Assembly: GCF_900291015.1 (NCBI RefSeq)
Contig: NZ_OLKL01000039.1
Location: 62,238 to 126,237 of the forward strand
Length of the DNA: 64,000 bases
Direction: 5' to 3'
Source of the DNA: Pseudomonas persica
GTDB taxonomy: Bacteria; Pseudomonadota; Gammaproteobacteria; Pseudomonadales; Pseudomonadaceae
Positions 12,460-22,681 of the stretch are shown here, one piece after another. Position 1 is the first letter of the stretch, and every line of letters begins with the position of its first letter. The position numbers and the translations under genes are program-made. A model generated the notes under the pieces. That model had not been told where the DNA came from. It searched no databases and saw only the letters and a list, made by a program, of their open reading frames with translations.

Positions 12460-12714
12460 ATGGCAAGCGGTAAAGTCAAGTGGTTCAACAATGCCAAGGG
12501 CTACGGATTCATCAATGAAGAGGGCAAGACTGACGACTTGTTCGCTCATTATTCAGCCATCCAGATGGACGGGTACAAGACGCTCAAAGCCGGCCAGGCC
12601 GTGAGCTTCGACATCGTCCAGGGCCCCAAAGGCCTCCACGCGGTGAATATCAGCAGCGCCACTGCCACCACAGCCGTGAGCGCACAGCAAACCGGCAGCA
12701 CTGCCGATGCCTGA
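12460..12714 (+). CDS. cspD: cold-shock domain protein CspD
   Basis: Single-stranded nucleic-acid-binding OB-fold protein; E. coli CspD inhibits replication in stationary phase. It is 84 residues. RNP-1-like KGYGFI and RNP-2-like DLFAHYSAI are visible near residues 16-37. The Ala/Thr/Ser-rich tail after residue 65 is longer than in CspA. I chose ATG 12460 because the conserved MASGKVKWFNNAKG starts there. Divergent clpS and convergent icd give it a typical context, with a shared terminator downstream. Confidence 0.95.
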   Translation: MASGKVKWFNNAKGYGFINEEGKTDDLFAHYSAIQMDGYKTLKAGQAVSFDIVQGPKGLHAVNISSATATTAVSAQQTGSTADA

Positions 12715-12740
12715 TTAGCCGCGCCGTCTGCCGGTATACG

Positions 12741-12780
12741 AAAAAACCGGCCGCTTCCTTACCGGAAGCGGCCGGTTTTC
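12741..12780. terminator. bidirectional terminator between cspD and icd
   Basis: Twelve-bp perfect stem (CCGGCCGCTTCC at 12747-12758 and GGAAGCGGCCGG at 12764-12775, 5-nt loop) with six A on the left and TTTT on the right. It should stop cspD on the plus strand and icd on the minus strand. Confidence 0.92.
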
Positions 12781-12787
12781 CATTGCC

Positions 12788-14044
<1,257 letters not shown>

Positions 14045-14548
14045 GCTTGCACTACTCCGCTGTCGGGTGTGATTGGACATCATGCGATCCACTGAGCCTA
14101 AACCACATCTGCCGACGCGCAAGCATGGGAGTTTTGCATTGACGTCACCGGCCCGATCACCGGCAAACCAGCCCCCGCGAAAGCGCGCAGCCATCCTCAG
14201 GCCTGCGACAACCCGCCACATTGCCGCTTAGTCTTTGGTCTTATAAGTGGGCCGATATCACTTGGCCTTGCTGATTAGCCCGAATGGTTTGGTATACTGC
14301 GCCGCGACCGAAGGGTCATTGGGGCGATCCCTTGGAAAAATGCGGACCGCCCTTGGCCATGAATGGACACAAAGCCTGGCCACGAAGCCTGGACTGTTAC
14401 CGCAGCTCAGCACTTGACGCTCGACTGATGCATCCACCATCACCGCTCGCAGCCTCTCGACTTTCCGCTTATGGCGCTGCCAGGGCGATGCGCCTACCCT
14501 GCGCACCACGAGACTCGAGCACGCTCAGCACACAGAGAGTTAACCCGC
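14045..14548. other. icd-idh divergent regulatory region
   Basis: This 504-bp gap separates the two isocitrate dehydrogenase genes. It holds the icd promoter area near the left side and, at 14293-14298, TATACT, the best -10 box for idh, with TTGCTG at 14268-14273 (19-bp spacing, not ideal). That would leave an idh leader of about 245 nt. I see no convincing gene or tRNA in it. Confidence 0.5.
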
Positions 14549-16774
14549 ATGCCCACCCGTTCCAAGATCATCTATACCTTCACCGACGAAGCCCCCGCCC
14601 TCGCCACTTACTCGCTGCTGCCGATCATCGAAGCGTTCACCGCTTCGGCTGACATCGCCGTCGAAACCCGCGACATCTCCCTGGCTGGCCGCATCCTCGC
14701 CGCCTTCCCGGAGCAACTGGGCGCAGAGAAGCAAGTAGGCGATCACCTGGCGGAACTGGGCCAGCTGGCTACCACCCCTGAAGCCAACATCATCAAGCTG
14801 CCGAACATCAGCGCCTCGGTACCGCAGCTGAAAGCCGCGATCAAGGAACTGCAAGGCAAGGGCTTCAACATCCCGGACTACGCTGACGAGCCGGCCACCG
14901 CGCAAGAGAAAGAATCCCGCGCCCGCTACGACCGCATCAAGGGCTCCGCCGTGAACCCGGTACTGCGCGAAGGCAACTCCGACCGCCGCGCGCCGCTGTC
15001 GGTCAAGAACTACGCCCGCAAGCACCCGCACAAGATGGGCGCCTGGGCTGCCGACTCCAAGTCGCACGTTGCCCACATGACCCAGGGCGACTTCTACGGC
15101 AGCGAGAAAGCTGCACTGATCGAAGCTGACGACAGCCTGCGCATCGAGCTGGTCGGCAAAGACGGCAGCACCACCGTACTGAAAGAAAAGACCGCGGTAA
15201 AAGCCGCCGAAGTCATCGACTGCGCCACCATGAGCCGCAAGGCCCTGAAAGCCTTCATCGCCGAGCAGATCGCCGACGCCAAGGCCTCCGGCGTGCTGCT
15301 GTCGGTGCACCTGAAAGCCACCATGATGAAGGTCTCCGACCCGATCATGTTCGGTGTCATTGTCGAAGAATTCTACAACGACGTGCTGGCCAAGCACGCC
15401 GCCGCGCTGGCTGAAGTAGGCTTCAACGCCAACAACGGCATCGGCGACCTGTACGCCCGCATCAAAGACCTGCCAGCCGACAAGCAGGCCGAGATCGAAG
15501 CCGACATCCAGGCCCTGTACGCCCAGCGCCCGGCCCTGGCCATGGTCAACTCCGACAAAGGCATCACCAACCTGCACGTACCGAGCGACGTCATCGTCGA
15601 CGCCTCGATGCCGGCCATGATCCGTGACTCGGGCAAGATGTGGAACGCCGCCGGCGAACTGCAAGATGCCAAGGCGATCATCCCGGACCGCTGCTACGCC
15701 GGCATCTACCAGGCCACCATCGAAGACTGCAAGGCCAACGGCGCCTTCGACCCGACCACCATGGGCAGCGTACCTAACGTCGGCCTGATGGCACAGAAGG
15801 CCGAAGAGTACGGCTCCCACGACAAGACTTTCCAGATCAAGGCCGACGGCGTCGTGCGCGTGGTCGACAGCAAGGGCAGCGTGGTGCTGGAGCAGAACGT
15901 CGAAGCCGGTGACATCTTCCGCATGTGCCAGGTCAAGGACGCGCCGATCCAGGACTGGGTCAAGCTGGCCGTCAACCGCGCCCGCCTGAGCAACACGCCG
16001 GCAGTGTTCTGGCTGGACCCGGCCCGCGCCCACGACGGCGTGATGATCGAGAAGGTGCAGAAGTACCTGAAGGATCACGACACCACTGGCCTGGACATCC
16101 GCATCCTGGCACCGGTCGACGCCATCAAGTTCTCCCTGGCCCGCATCCGCGAAGGCAAGGACACCATCTCGGTGACCGGCAACGTGCTGCGTGACTACCT
16201 GACCGACCTGTTCCCGATCATGGAACTGGGCACCAGCGCCAAGATGCTGTCGATCGTACCGCTGATGAGCGGCGGTGGCCTGTTCGAAACCGGCGCCGGC
16301 GGTTCGGCACCGAAGCATGTGCAGCAGCTGGTGGAAGAGAACTTCCTGCGTTGGGACTCGCTGGGTGAATTCCTGGCCCTGGCCGCTTCCCTGGAGCACC
16401 TGGGCAACACCTACGACAACCCGCGCGCCAAAGTGCTGGCCAACACCCTGGACCAGGCCACTGGCAAGTTCCTCGACACCAACAAGTCGCCGTCGCGCAA
16501 AGTCGGTGGTATCGACAACCGCGGCAGCCACTTCTACCTGACCCTGTACTGGGCCCAGGCCCTGGCTGCGCAGAACGACGACGCTGCCCTGCAGGCACGC
16601 TTCGCACCACTGGCCAAGACCCTGACCGAGAACGAGGAGACCATCGTCGCCGAGCTCAACGCCGTCCAGGGCAAGCCGGCCGACATCGGTGGCTACTACG
16701 CCCCGGATGCCGAGCTGACTGCCAAGGTGATGCGCCCAAGCCAGACCCTGAACAGCGCCATTGCCGCCCTGTAA
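14549..16774 (+). CDS. idh: NADP-dependent isocitrate dehydrogenase, monomeric type
   Basis: Large single-chain isocitrate dehydrogenase, analogous to but not homologous in simple alignment with Icd, catalysing the same step. It is 741 residues from the ATG at 14549 (MPTRSKIIYTFTDEAPALAT). Family landmarks include NSDRRAPLSVKNYARKHPH (substrate region, about residue 130), VSDPIMFGVIVEEFY, MVNSDKGITNLHVPSDVIVD and MSGGGLFETGAGGSAPKH. It has a downstream hairpin. Having both isozymes side by side is common in Pseudomonas. Confidence 0.98.
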   Translation: MPTRSKIIYTFTDEAPALATYSLLPIIEAFTASADIAVETRDISLAGRILAAFPEQLGAEKQVGDHLAELGQLATTPEANIIKLPNISASVPQLKAAIKELQGKGFNIPDYADEPATAQEKESRARYDRIKGSAVNPVLREGNSDRRAPLSVKNYARKHPHKMGAWAADSKSHVAHMTQGDFYGSEKAALIEADDSLRIELVGKDGSTTVLKEKTAVKAAEVIDCATMSRKALKAFIAEQIADAKASGVLLSVHLKATMMKVSDPIMFGVIVEEFYNDVLAKHAAALAEVGFNANNGIGDLYARIKDLPADKQAEIEADIQALYAQRPALAMVNSDKGITNLHVPSDVIVDASMPAMIRDSGKMWNAAGELQDAKAIIPDRCYAGIYQATIEDCKANGAFDPTTMGSVPNVGLMAQKAEEYGSHDKTFQIKADGVVRVVDSKGSVVLEQNVEAGDIFRMCQVKDAPIQDWVKLAVNRARLSNTPAVFWLDPARAHDGVMIEKVQKYLKDHDTTGLDIRILAPVDAIKFSLARIREGKDTISVTGNVLRDYLTDLFPIMELGTSAKMLSIVPLMSGGGLFETGAGGSAPKHVQQLVEENFLRWDSLGEFLALAASLEHLGNTYDNPRAKVLANTLDQATGKFLDTNKSPSRKVGGIDNRGSHFYLTLYWAQALAAQNDDAALQARFAPLAKTLTENEETIVAELNAVQGKPADIGGYYAPDAELTAKVMRPSQTLNSAIAAL

Positions 16775-16795
16775 GGTTCGCTTGAAGTAACAGTA

Positions 16796-16829
16796 CAAAC
16801 CCCGGCCACGCACCGGGGTTTGTGCTTTC
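16796..16829 (+). terminator. terminator-like hairpin after idh
   Basis: Perfect 10-bp stem CAAACCCCGG (16796-16805) and CCGGGGTTTG (16813-16822), 7-nt loop, followed by TGCTTTC. It starts 21 bp after the idh stop. Confidence 0.75.
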
Positions 16830-16858
16830 TGGACAAACGATTTCTGGCCGCCAGCGCG

Positions 16859-16940
16859 GCCCCTGTGGGAGCGGGTTTACCCGCGAATGCGATGGCGAAT
16901 CCACTGACGCATTCGCGGGCAAACCCGCTCCCACAAGGGC
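16859..16940. repeat. REP pair, family A, inverted
   Basis: Two head-to-head REP copies (CTGTGGGAGCGGGTTTACCC and, inverted, GGGCAAACCCGCTCCCACAA) joined by a short spacer with its own inverted arms GAATGCG and CGCATTC. The whole unit can fold into one long hairpin between idh and the Nudix gene. Confidence 0.9.
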
Positions 16941-16965
16941 TGTGCAGGCCCCTAAGGAGCTGTTC

Positions 16966-17406
16966 ATGACCTGGCAACCCCACATCACCGTCGCCACCAT
17001 TGTCGAGCAAGACGGTAAATTCCTCTTCGTCGAAGAATTCAAGGCTGGCCAGCACGTCTTCAACCAACCCGCCGGCCACCTCGAACCGGACGAGACCCTG
17101 CCCCAGGCCGCCCTGCGCGAAACCCTCGAAGAAACCGCCTGGGAAGTCGAGCTCACCGGGGTAGTCGGCATCTACCTGTACACCGCCCCGAGCAACGGCG
17201 TGACCTACCAGCGCATCTGCTTCGCCGCCCGCCCCGTGCGCCATCACGCCGACCTGGCGCTGGACAGCGACATTGTTCGCGCCGTGTGGCTGACCCGCGA
17301 CGAACTGCTGGCCGACCCCGCCCGCTGGCGCAGCGAGCTGGTGCCACGCTGCCTCGACGACTACCTCAAAGGCCCCCTGCACAGCCTCGACCTGCTGCGC
17401 GACTGA
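16966..17406 (+). CDS. Nudix hydrolase, NudJ-like
   Basis: Cytoplasmic Nudix pyrophosphatase; the mnmA neighbour is typical of NudJ (HMP-PP/thiamin-PP phosphatase in E. coli). It is 146 residues from ATG 16966, with AAGGAG at 16954-16959. The Nudix box is GHLEPDETLPQAALRETLEETAWEV (residues about 38-62, catalytic REtlEE present), with Ala where the consensus has Gly after EEx. Upstream open codons only read through the REP pair. The mnmA gene starts 59 bp downstream and hflD follows, as in E. coli nudJ-mnmA-hflD-purB. Substrate not proven. Confidence 0.9.
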   Translation: MTWQPHITVATIVEQDGKFLFVEEFKAGQHVFNQPAGHLEPDETLPQAALRETLEETAWEVELTGVVGIYLYTAPSNGVTYQRICFAARPVRHHADLALDSDIVRAVWLTRDELLADPARWRSELVPRCLDDYLKGPLHSLDLLRD

Positions 17407-17465
17407 CGCGCCGCCGCAGGTTTGATAGAATCGGCGTTTTTCCCCCTTGATACACACCGGTAACC

Positions 17466-18590
17466 ATGACCAGCCCAGCACTCAAAGACCCCGCCAAGAC
17501 CCGCGTCATCGTCGGCATGTCCGGCGGCGTGGACTCTTCCGTCTCCGCCCTTCTGCTCATGGAGCAGGGCTACCAGGTGGAAGGGCTGTTCATGAAGAAC
17601 TGGGAAGAAGACGACGGCACCGAATACTGCACCGCCCGTGAAGACCTGGCCGACGCCCAGGCCGTGTGCGACCGCATCGGCATCAAGCTGCACACCGCCA
17701 ACTTCGCCGCCGAATACTGGGACAACGTGTTCGAGCACTTCCTTGAGGAGTACAAGGCCGGCCGTACGCCCAACCCCGACATCCTCTGCAACCGCGAAAT
17801 CAAGTTCAAGGCGTTCCTCGACTACGCCCTGTCGCTGGGTGCCGACCTGATCGCCACCGGCCACTACGTACGCCGCCGCGACACCGGCGAGCTCACCGAA
17901 CTGCTCAAGGGCCTGGACCCGAACAAGGACCAGAGCTACTTCCTGCACGCCGTCGGCGGCAAGGAAATCGCCCGCACCCTGTTCCCGGTTGGCGAGCTGG
18001 AAAAGCCCGAAGTACGCGCCATTGCCGAAAAGCACGGCCTGGCCACCGCCAAGAAGAAGGATTCCACCGGCATCTGCTTCATCGGTGAGCGCCGCTTCAG
18101 CGACTTCCTCAAGCAGTACCTGCCGGCCCAGCCAGGCAACATCGAAACCACCGACGGTGAAGTGATCGGCCGCCACCACGGCCTGATGTACCACACCATC
18201 GGCCAGCGCCAGGGCCTGGGCATTGGCGGCCTGAAGGACGCCGGCGACGAGCCGTGGTACGTGCTGCACAAGGACCTGACCCGCAACGTGCTGGTGGTCG
18301 GCCAGGGCAACGAACACCCGTGGTTGTTCTCCCGCGCCCTGCTGGCTTCGGAAATTTTCTGGGTCAACCCGGTAGACCTCGGCAGCCCGCGCCAACTCAC
18401 TGCCAAGGTGCGTTACCGCCAGAGCGACCAGCAGTGCACCCTGGAGCTTACCGAAAGCGGTTACCGCGCAGTGTTCGACGAGCCGCAGCGCGCCGTTACC
18501 CCAGGCCAGTCGGTGGTGTTCTACGACGGCGAAGTGTGCCTGGGCGGCGGCGTGATCGAAGCCGCCGAGCCGTGGAGCCCGCGCGCATGA
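17466..18590 (+). CDS. mnmA: tRNA-specific 2-thiouridylase MnmA
   Basis: Thiolates U34 of Lys, Glu and Gln tRNAs, using sulfur relayed by IscS and the Tus proteins. It is 374 residues. The PP-loop GMSGGVDSSVSA lies near residues 17-28. The catalytic cysteine is in PNPDILCNREIKF and the second one in KDSTGICFIGERRF. Its stop overlaps the hflD start (ATGA). TAGAAT at 17426-17431 is a possible -10 box, without a clear -35. Confidence 0.97.
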   Translation: MTSPALKDPAKTRVIVGMSGGVDSSVSALLLMEQGYQVEGLFMKNWEEDDGTEYCTAREDLADAQAVCDRIGIKLHTANFAAEYWDNVFEHFLEEYKAGRTPNPDILCNREIKFKAFLDYALSLGADLIATGHYVRRRDTGELTELLKGLDPNKDQSYFLHAVGGKEIARTLFPVGELEKPEVRAIAEKHGLATAKKKDSTGICFIGERRFSDFLKQYLPAQPGNIETTDGEVIGRHHGLMYHTIGQRQGLGIGGLKDAGDEPWYVLHKDLTRNVLVVGQGNEHPWLFSRALLASEIFWVNPVDLGSPRQLTAKVRYRQSDQQCTLELTESGYRAVFDEPQRAVTPGQSVVFYDGEVCLGGGVIEAAEPWSPRA

Positions 18591-19213
18591 GCAAGCTGCA
18601 GGAGCAGTTGATTGCGTTGGGCGGTGTGTTCCAGGCCGCTGTATTGGTCGACCGCATCGCCCGCACCGGCCAGGCCAGCGAGGCCAACATCGGCTGCATG
18701 CTGGGCAGCCTGCTGGTTCGTGACCCCAAGGACACCCTGGAGGTGTTCGGCGGTGACGACCTGAACCTGCGCGACGGCTACCGCGCGCTGGTCGGCGCGC
18801 TGGAGCGCGACCCCAGCAGCCTGCAGCGCGAGCCGCTGCGCTACGCCCTGTCGATGCTGGGCCTGGAGCGCCAGCTGAACAAGCGCGGCGACCTGCTCGA
18901 CACCATCGGCAACCGCCTGCCGCAAATCCAGTCCCAGGCCGAGCATTTTGGCCTGGTTCACGAAAACGTCATCGCTTCCAGTGGAGCCTTGTACCAGGAC
19001 ACCCTGAGCACCTTGCGCCAGCGCATCCAGGTACACGGCGACATGCGCTTCCTGCAGCAGGCCAGCAACGCCTCGAAGATCCGCGCCCTGCTGCTGGCCG
19101 GCATCCGCGCCGCACGCCTGTGGCGTCAGCTGGGCGGGCACCGCTGGCAGCTGGTGTTCAGCCGGCGCAAGTTGCTCAACGAACTGTACGACATGATGCG
19201 TTCGCCTTCCTGA
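18587..19213 (+). CDS. hflD: high frequency lysogenization protein HflD homologue
   Basis: All-helical, peripheral membrane protein; in E. coli it modulates phage lambda CII. Its normal cellular role is unclear. It is 208 residues, starting with EQLIALGGVFQAAVLVDRIA and ending with RRKLLNELYDMMRSPS. It overlaps mnmA by 4 bp and precedes purB, the order conserved widely in gammaproteobacteria, which supports the identity. Confidence 0.93.
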   Translation: MSKLQEQLIALGGVFQAAVLVDRIARTGQASEANIGCMLGSLLVRDPKDTLEVFGGDDLNLRDGYRALVGALERDPSSLQREPLRYALSMLGLERQLNKRGDLLDTIGNRLPQIQSQAEHFGLVHENVIASSGALYQDTLSTLRQRIQVHGDMRFLQQASNASKIRALLLAGIRAARLWRQLGGHRWQLVFSRRKLLNELYDMMRSPS

Positions 19214-19226
19214 CAGGCGACACCCA

Positions 19227-19308
19227 ACCCTGTGGGAGCGGGTTCACCCGCGAATGCGATGCTGGATCTACCGACGTATTCGCGGGTAAACCCGCGCCCA
19301 CAAGGGCC
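19227..19308. repeat. REP pair, family A, inverted
   Basis: CTGTGGGAGCGGGTTCACCC and inverted GGGTAAACCCGCGCCCACAA flank a 24-bp centre, between hflD and purB. The second copy has one changed base (CGCGCC for CGCTCC). Confidence 0.88.
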
Positions 19309-19414
19309 GCGACACGTTTTTAATGGCCCGACCTTTGGTCAGCCACCAGACTCGGGCGCAATTTTCATGTATGATATGCGCCCTTCCAAAAGCCTGACTG
19401 TCCGAGAACACCCC

Positions 19415-20785
19415 ATGCAGCTCTCTTCGCTCACTGCGGTTTCCCCTGTAGACGGCCGTTATGCCGGCAAAACCCAGGCCTTGCGCCCCATTTTCAGCGA
19501 ATTCGGCCTGATCCGTTTCCGCGCCCTGGTCGAAGTGCGCTGGCTGCAGCGCCTGGCCGCCCACCCGCAGATCGGCGAAGTGCCGGCGTTCTCCGCCGAA
19601 GCCAATGCCCTGCTGGACAGCCTGGCCACCGACTTCAAGCTCGAGCACGCCGAACGCGTCAAGGAAATCGAGCGCACCACCAACCACGACGTCAAGGCGA
19701 TCGAATACCTCCTCAAGGAGCAGGCCGCCACGCTGCCTGAGCTGGCCAAGGTCAGCGAATTCATCCACTTCGCCTGCACCAGCGAGGACATCAACAACCT
19801 GTCCCACGCCCTGATGCTGCGTGCCGGCCGTGACGAAGTGCTGCTGCCGCTGATGCGCCAGATCGCCGATGCCATCCGCGCCCTGGCCCACGCCCACGCC
19901 GACGTGCCGATGCTGTCGCGCACCCACGGCCAGCCGGCTTCGCCGACTACCCTGGGTAAAGAGCTGGCCAACGTCGTGTACCGCCTGGAGCGCCAGATCG
20001 CCCAGGTTGCCGCCGTGCCGTTGCTGGGCAAGATCAATGGCGCCGTGGGCAACTACAACGCCCACCTGTCGGCCTACTCGCAAATCGACTGGGAGCAGAA
20101 CGCCCGCGCCTTCATCGAAGACGAGCTGGGCCTGCAGTTCAACCCGTACACCACCCAGATCGAACCGCACGACTACATCGCCGAGCTGTTCGACGCCATC
20201 GCCCGCTTCAACACCATCCTGATCGACTTCGACCGCGATGTGTGGGGCTACATCTCGCTGGGCTACTTCAAGCAGAAGACCGTTGCCGGCGAAATCGGCT
20301 CGTCGACCATGCCGCACAAGGTCAACCCGATCGACTTCGAAAACTCCGAAGGCAACCTGGGTATCGCCAACGCGCTGTTCCAGCACCTGGCCAGCAAGCT
20401 GCCGATCTCGCGCTGGCAGCGTGACCTGACCGACTCCACCGTGCTGCGCAACCTGGGCGTGGGCTTTGCCCATAGCGTCATCGCCTACGAAGCCAGCCTG
20501 AAAGGCATCGGCAAGCTGGAAGTCAACGAAGCCCGCATCGCCGCCGACCTGAACGCCTGCTGGGAAGTGCTGGCCGAGCCGATCCAGACCGTGATGCGCC
20601 GCTTCAATATCGAAAACCCCTACGAGAAGCTCAAAGAGCTGACCCGTGGCAAGGGCATCACCCCGGAAGCGCTGCTGACCTTCATCGACGGCCTGGACAT
20701 GCCAGCCGACGCCAAGGCCGAGCTCAAGCAGCTGACCCCTGCCACCTACATCGGCAACGCGGCAGCACAGGCCAAACGCATCTAA
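19415..20785 (+). CDS. purB: adenylosuccinate lyase
   Basis: Fumarase-superfamily lyase acting twice in purine synthesis, on SAICAR and on adenylosuccinate. It is 456 residues from ATG 19415 (MQLSSLTAVSPVDGRY). The signature loop GSSTMPHKVNPIDFENSEG carries the catalytic Ser; TSEDINNLSH and RTHGQPASPTTLGKE are the other conserved segments. Codons upstream of this ATG are open but unconserved. It ends at a strong terminator. Confidence 0.98.
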   Translation: MQLSSLTAVSPVDGRYAGKTQALRPIFSEFGLIRFRALVEVRWLQRLAAHPQIGEVPAFSAEANALLDSLATDFKLEHAERVKEIERTTNHDVKAIEYLLKEQAATLPELAKVSEFIHFACTSEDINNLSHALMLRAGRDEVLLPLMRQIADAIRALAHAHADVPMLSRTHGQPASPTTLGKELANVVYRLERQIAQVAAVPLLGKINGAVGNYNAHLSAYSQIDWEQNARAFIEDELGLQFNPYTTQIEPHDYIAELFDAIARFNTILIDFDRDVWGYISLGYFKQKTVAGEIGSSTMPHKVNPIDFENSEGNLGIANALFQHLASKLPISRWQRDLTDSTVLRNLGVGFAHSVIAYEASLKGIGKLEVNEARIAADLNACWEVLAEPIQTVMRRFNIENPYEKLKELTRGKGITPEALLTFIDGLDMPADAKAELKQLTPATYIGNAAAQAKRI

Positions 20786-20801
20786 GCTGACCGTCGCGTT
20801 C

Positions 20802-20828
20802 AACGCCCGGCCTGGCCGGGCGTTTTTA
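20802..20828 (+). terminator. rho-independent terminator after purB
   Basis: AACGCCCGGC (20802-20811), loop CTG, then GCCGGGCGTT and TTTATT. It starts 16 bp after the purB stop. Confidence 0.92.
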
Positions 20829-20866
20829 TTCCCGGACGAAAATTACATTTTTTCAATAGGTTGAAC

Positions 20867-22033
20867 ATGAATCCTGATACTCCACTGCAGCTGCTCGGCG
20901 GCATCTCGGCCCGCGAATTCATGCGCGACTACTGGCAGAAGAAGCCGCTGCTGGTGCGCCAGGCATTCCCGGACTTCATCAGCCCGATCGACCCCGACGA
21001 GCTGGCCGGCCTGGCCCTGGAAGAGGAAGTAGAGTCGCGTATCGTGCTCGAGCACGGCGCGCACCCTTGGGAGCTGCGCCGCGGCCCGTTCACCGAAGAC
21101 ACCTTCGCCGAGCTGCCGGAAAAGGACTGGACCCTGCTGGTGCAGGCTGTCGACCAGTTCGTCCCGGAAGTGGCCGAACTGCTGGAAAACTTCCGCTTCC
21201 TGCCCAGCTGGCGCATCGATGACGTGATGATCAGCTTCGCCGCCCCCGGTGGCAGCGTCGGCCCGCACTTCGACAACTACGACGTGTTCCTGCTGCAGGG
21301 CCACGGCCAGCGCAACTGGAAAATCGGCCAGATGTGCAGCAGCGACAGCTCACTGCTGGAGCACGCCGACCTGCGCATCCTCGCCGAATTCGAGCAGAGC
21401 GATGAGTGGACCCTGGAGCCGGGTGACATGCTCTACCTGCCACCGCGCCTGGCCCACTACGGCGTGGCCGTGGACGACTGCCTGACCTACTCGGTCGGCT
21501 TCCGCGCGCCAAGCGCCGCCGAAGTGCTGACCCACTTCACCGATTTTCTCGGCCAGTTCCTGCCCGACGAAGAGCGCTACAGCGACGCCGACGCCCAGCC
21601 GGTCAGCGACCCGCACCAGATCCAGCACGATGCCCTCGACCGCCTGAAGGCGCTGCTCGACAAGCACATGGGCGACAAGGACCTGCTGCTGACCTGGTTC
21701 GGCCAGTTCATGACCGAGCCGCGCTACCCCGAGCAGATCGTCGGTGAAGAGCTGTCCGAGGAAGAGCTGATCGATGCCCTGGAACAGGGCGCCATCCTGA
21801 TCCGCAACCCGAGCGCGCGCCTGGCCTGGTCGGAATTCGAAGAGGACCTGCTGCTGTTCGCCAGCGGTCGCAGCTGCCCGCTGCCGGGCAAACTGCGCGA
21901 GCTGCTGAAGCTGGTTTGCGCGGCCGACGCCCTGCACATCGACAACCTGGGCGAATGGCTGCAGGATGAAGATGGCCTTCTGCTGGTACAGCAGCTGGTC
22001 AAACAAGGAAGCCTGGGATTCGCCAATGAATAA
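20867..22033 (+). CDS. roxA: ribosomal oxygenase, YcfD/RoxA-type JmjC cupin
   Basis: Fe(II)/2-oxoglutarate oxygenase; E. coli YcfD hydroxylates an arginine of ribosomal protein uL16. It is 388 residues from ATG 20867; a TTG six bases earlier is less likely. The iron-binding triad is visible as H134-x-D136 in GPHFDNYDVF and H197 in LPPRLAHYGV. The N-terminal REFMRDYWQKKPLLVRQAF and a C-terminal winged-helix-like region (EEELIDALEQGAILIRNP) match the family. A GNAT gene overlaps its 3' end by 8 bp. Confidence 0.93.
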   Translation: MNPDTPLQLLGGISAREFMRDYWQKKPLLVRQAFPDFISPIDPDELAGLALEEEVESRIVLEHGAHPWELRRGPFTEDTFAELPEKDWTLLVQAVDQFVPEVAELLENFRFLPSWRIDDVMISFAAPGGSVGPHFDNYDVFLLQGHGQRNWKIGQMCSSDSSLLEHADLRILAEFEQSDEWTLEPGDMLYLPPRLAHYGVAVDDCLTYSVGFRAPSAAEVLTHFTDFLGQFLPDEERYSDADAQPVSDPHQIQHDALDRLKALLDKHMGDKDLLLTWFGQFMTEPRYPEQIVGEELSEEELIDALEQGAILIRNPSARLAWSEFEEDLLLFASGRSCPLPGKLRELLKLVCAADALHIDNLGEWLQDEDGLLLVQQLVKQGSLGFANE

Positions 22034-22454
22034 GATTCGTGTGCGCCTTGCCGACTGGCACAAGGACAACGCCGACATCCGCCGCATCCGCGAAGCAGTG
22101 TTCATTGCCGAACAGCACGTGCCGCCGGAGCTGGAGTGGGACTCGGATGATCCGACCGCCGCGCACTTCCTGGCCCTGGAAGGCGACTACCCGATCGGCA
22201 CCGCACGCCTGCTGCCTGACGGCACCATCGGCCGGGTCTCGGTGCTGAAGGACTGGCGCGGGCTGAAGGTGGGTGACGCGCTGATGAACGCAGTTATTGT
22301 CGAAGCCCAGAACCGCGACCTGAAGCAGCAGATGCTCAGCGCCCAGGTGCAGGCCACGCCGTTCTACGAGCGGCTGGGCTTTCGCGTAGTCAGCGAGGAA
22401 TTCCTCGAAGCCGGCATCCCGCACGTGGACATGGTGCGCGACTCTCGCGCCTGA
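22026..22454 (+). CDS. GNAT-family N-acetyltransferase
   Basis: Predicted acetyl-CoA-dependent acetyltransferase, 142 residues. The acetyl-CoA loop is seen around VSVLKDWRGLKVGDALM (residues 72-88), followed by the ATPFYERLGFRVVSEEFLEAG motif shared with ElaA/YjcF-like members. The start ATG at 22026 overlaps the roxA stop by 8 bp, so the two are translationally linked. The substrate is unknown. Confidence 0.88.
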   Translation: MNKIRVRLADWHKDNADIRRIREAVFIAEQHVPPELEWDSDDPTAAHFLALEGDYPIGTARLLPDGTIGRVSVLKDWRGLKVGDALMNAVIVEAQNRDLKQQMLSAQVQATPFYERLGFRVVSEEFLEAGIPHVDMVRDSRA

Positions 22455-22464
22455 TCCATAACCT

Positions 22465-22570
22465 GGACCGGCCCATTCGCGGGTAAACCCGCTTCCACAG
22501 GCCCCCACAGCTTCCAGATGCTGTGTGGTCCCTGTGGGAGCGGGTTCACCCGCGAAGAGGCCGGTACAGG
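22465..22570. repeat. REP pair, family A, inverted
   Basis: GGACCGGCCCATTCGCGGGT and, inverted, a full copy ending CGCGAAGAGGCCGGTACAGG, between the GNAT gene and topB. Confidence 0.9.
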
Positions 22571-22681
22571 CTCAAGACACTTCCCCTGACAAAACCTGTA
22601 CATCCATCCAGATAAAACTTGCCTCCGCGCCCCCGCTTGCGCATTCTAGTGCCCATCACCCCCGATGAAGCGTCCCCGGCC

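Noticed and set aside
14045..14221. Upstream extension of icd to a 477-residue product
   Set aside because: The conserved protein starts at 14044, and the extra residues are basic and unconserved-looking promoter-region sequence.
14540..16813. 757-codon open frame antisense to idh
   Set aside because: Antisense artefact of high third-position GC; no ribosome site or domain.
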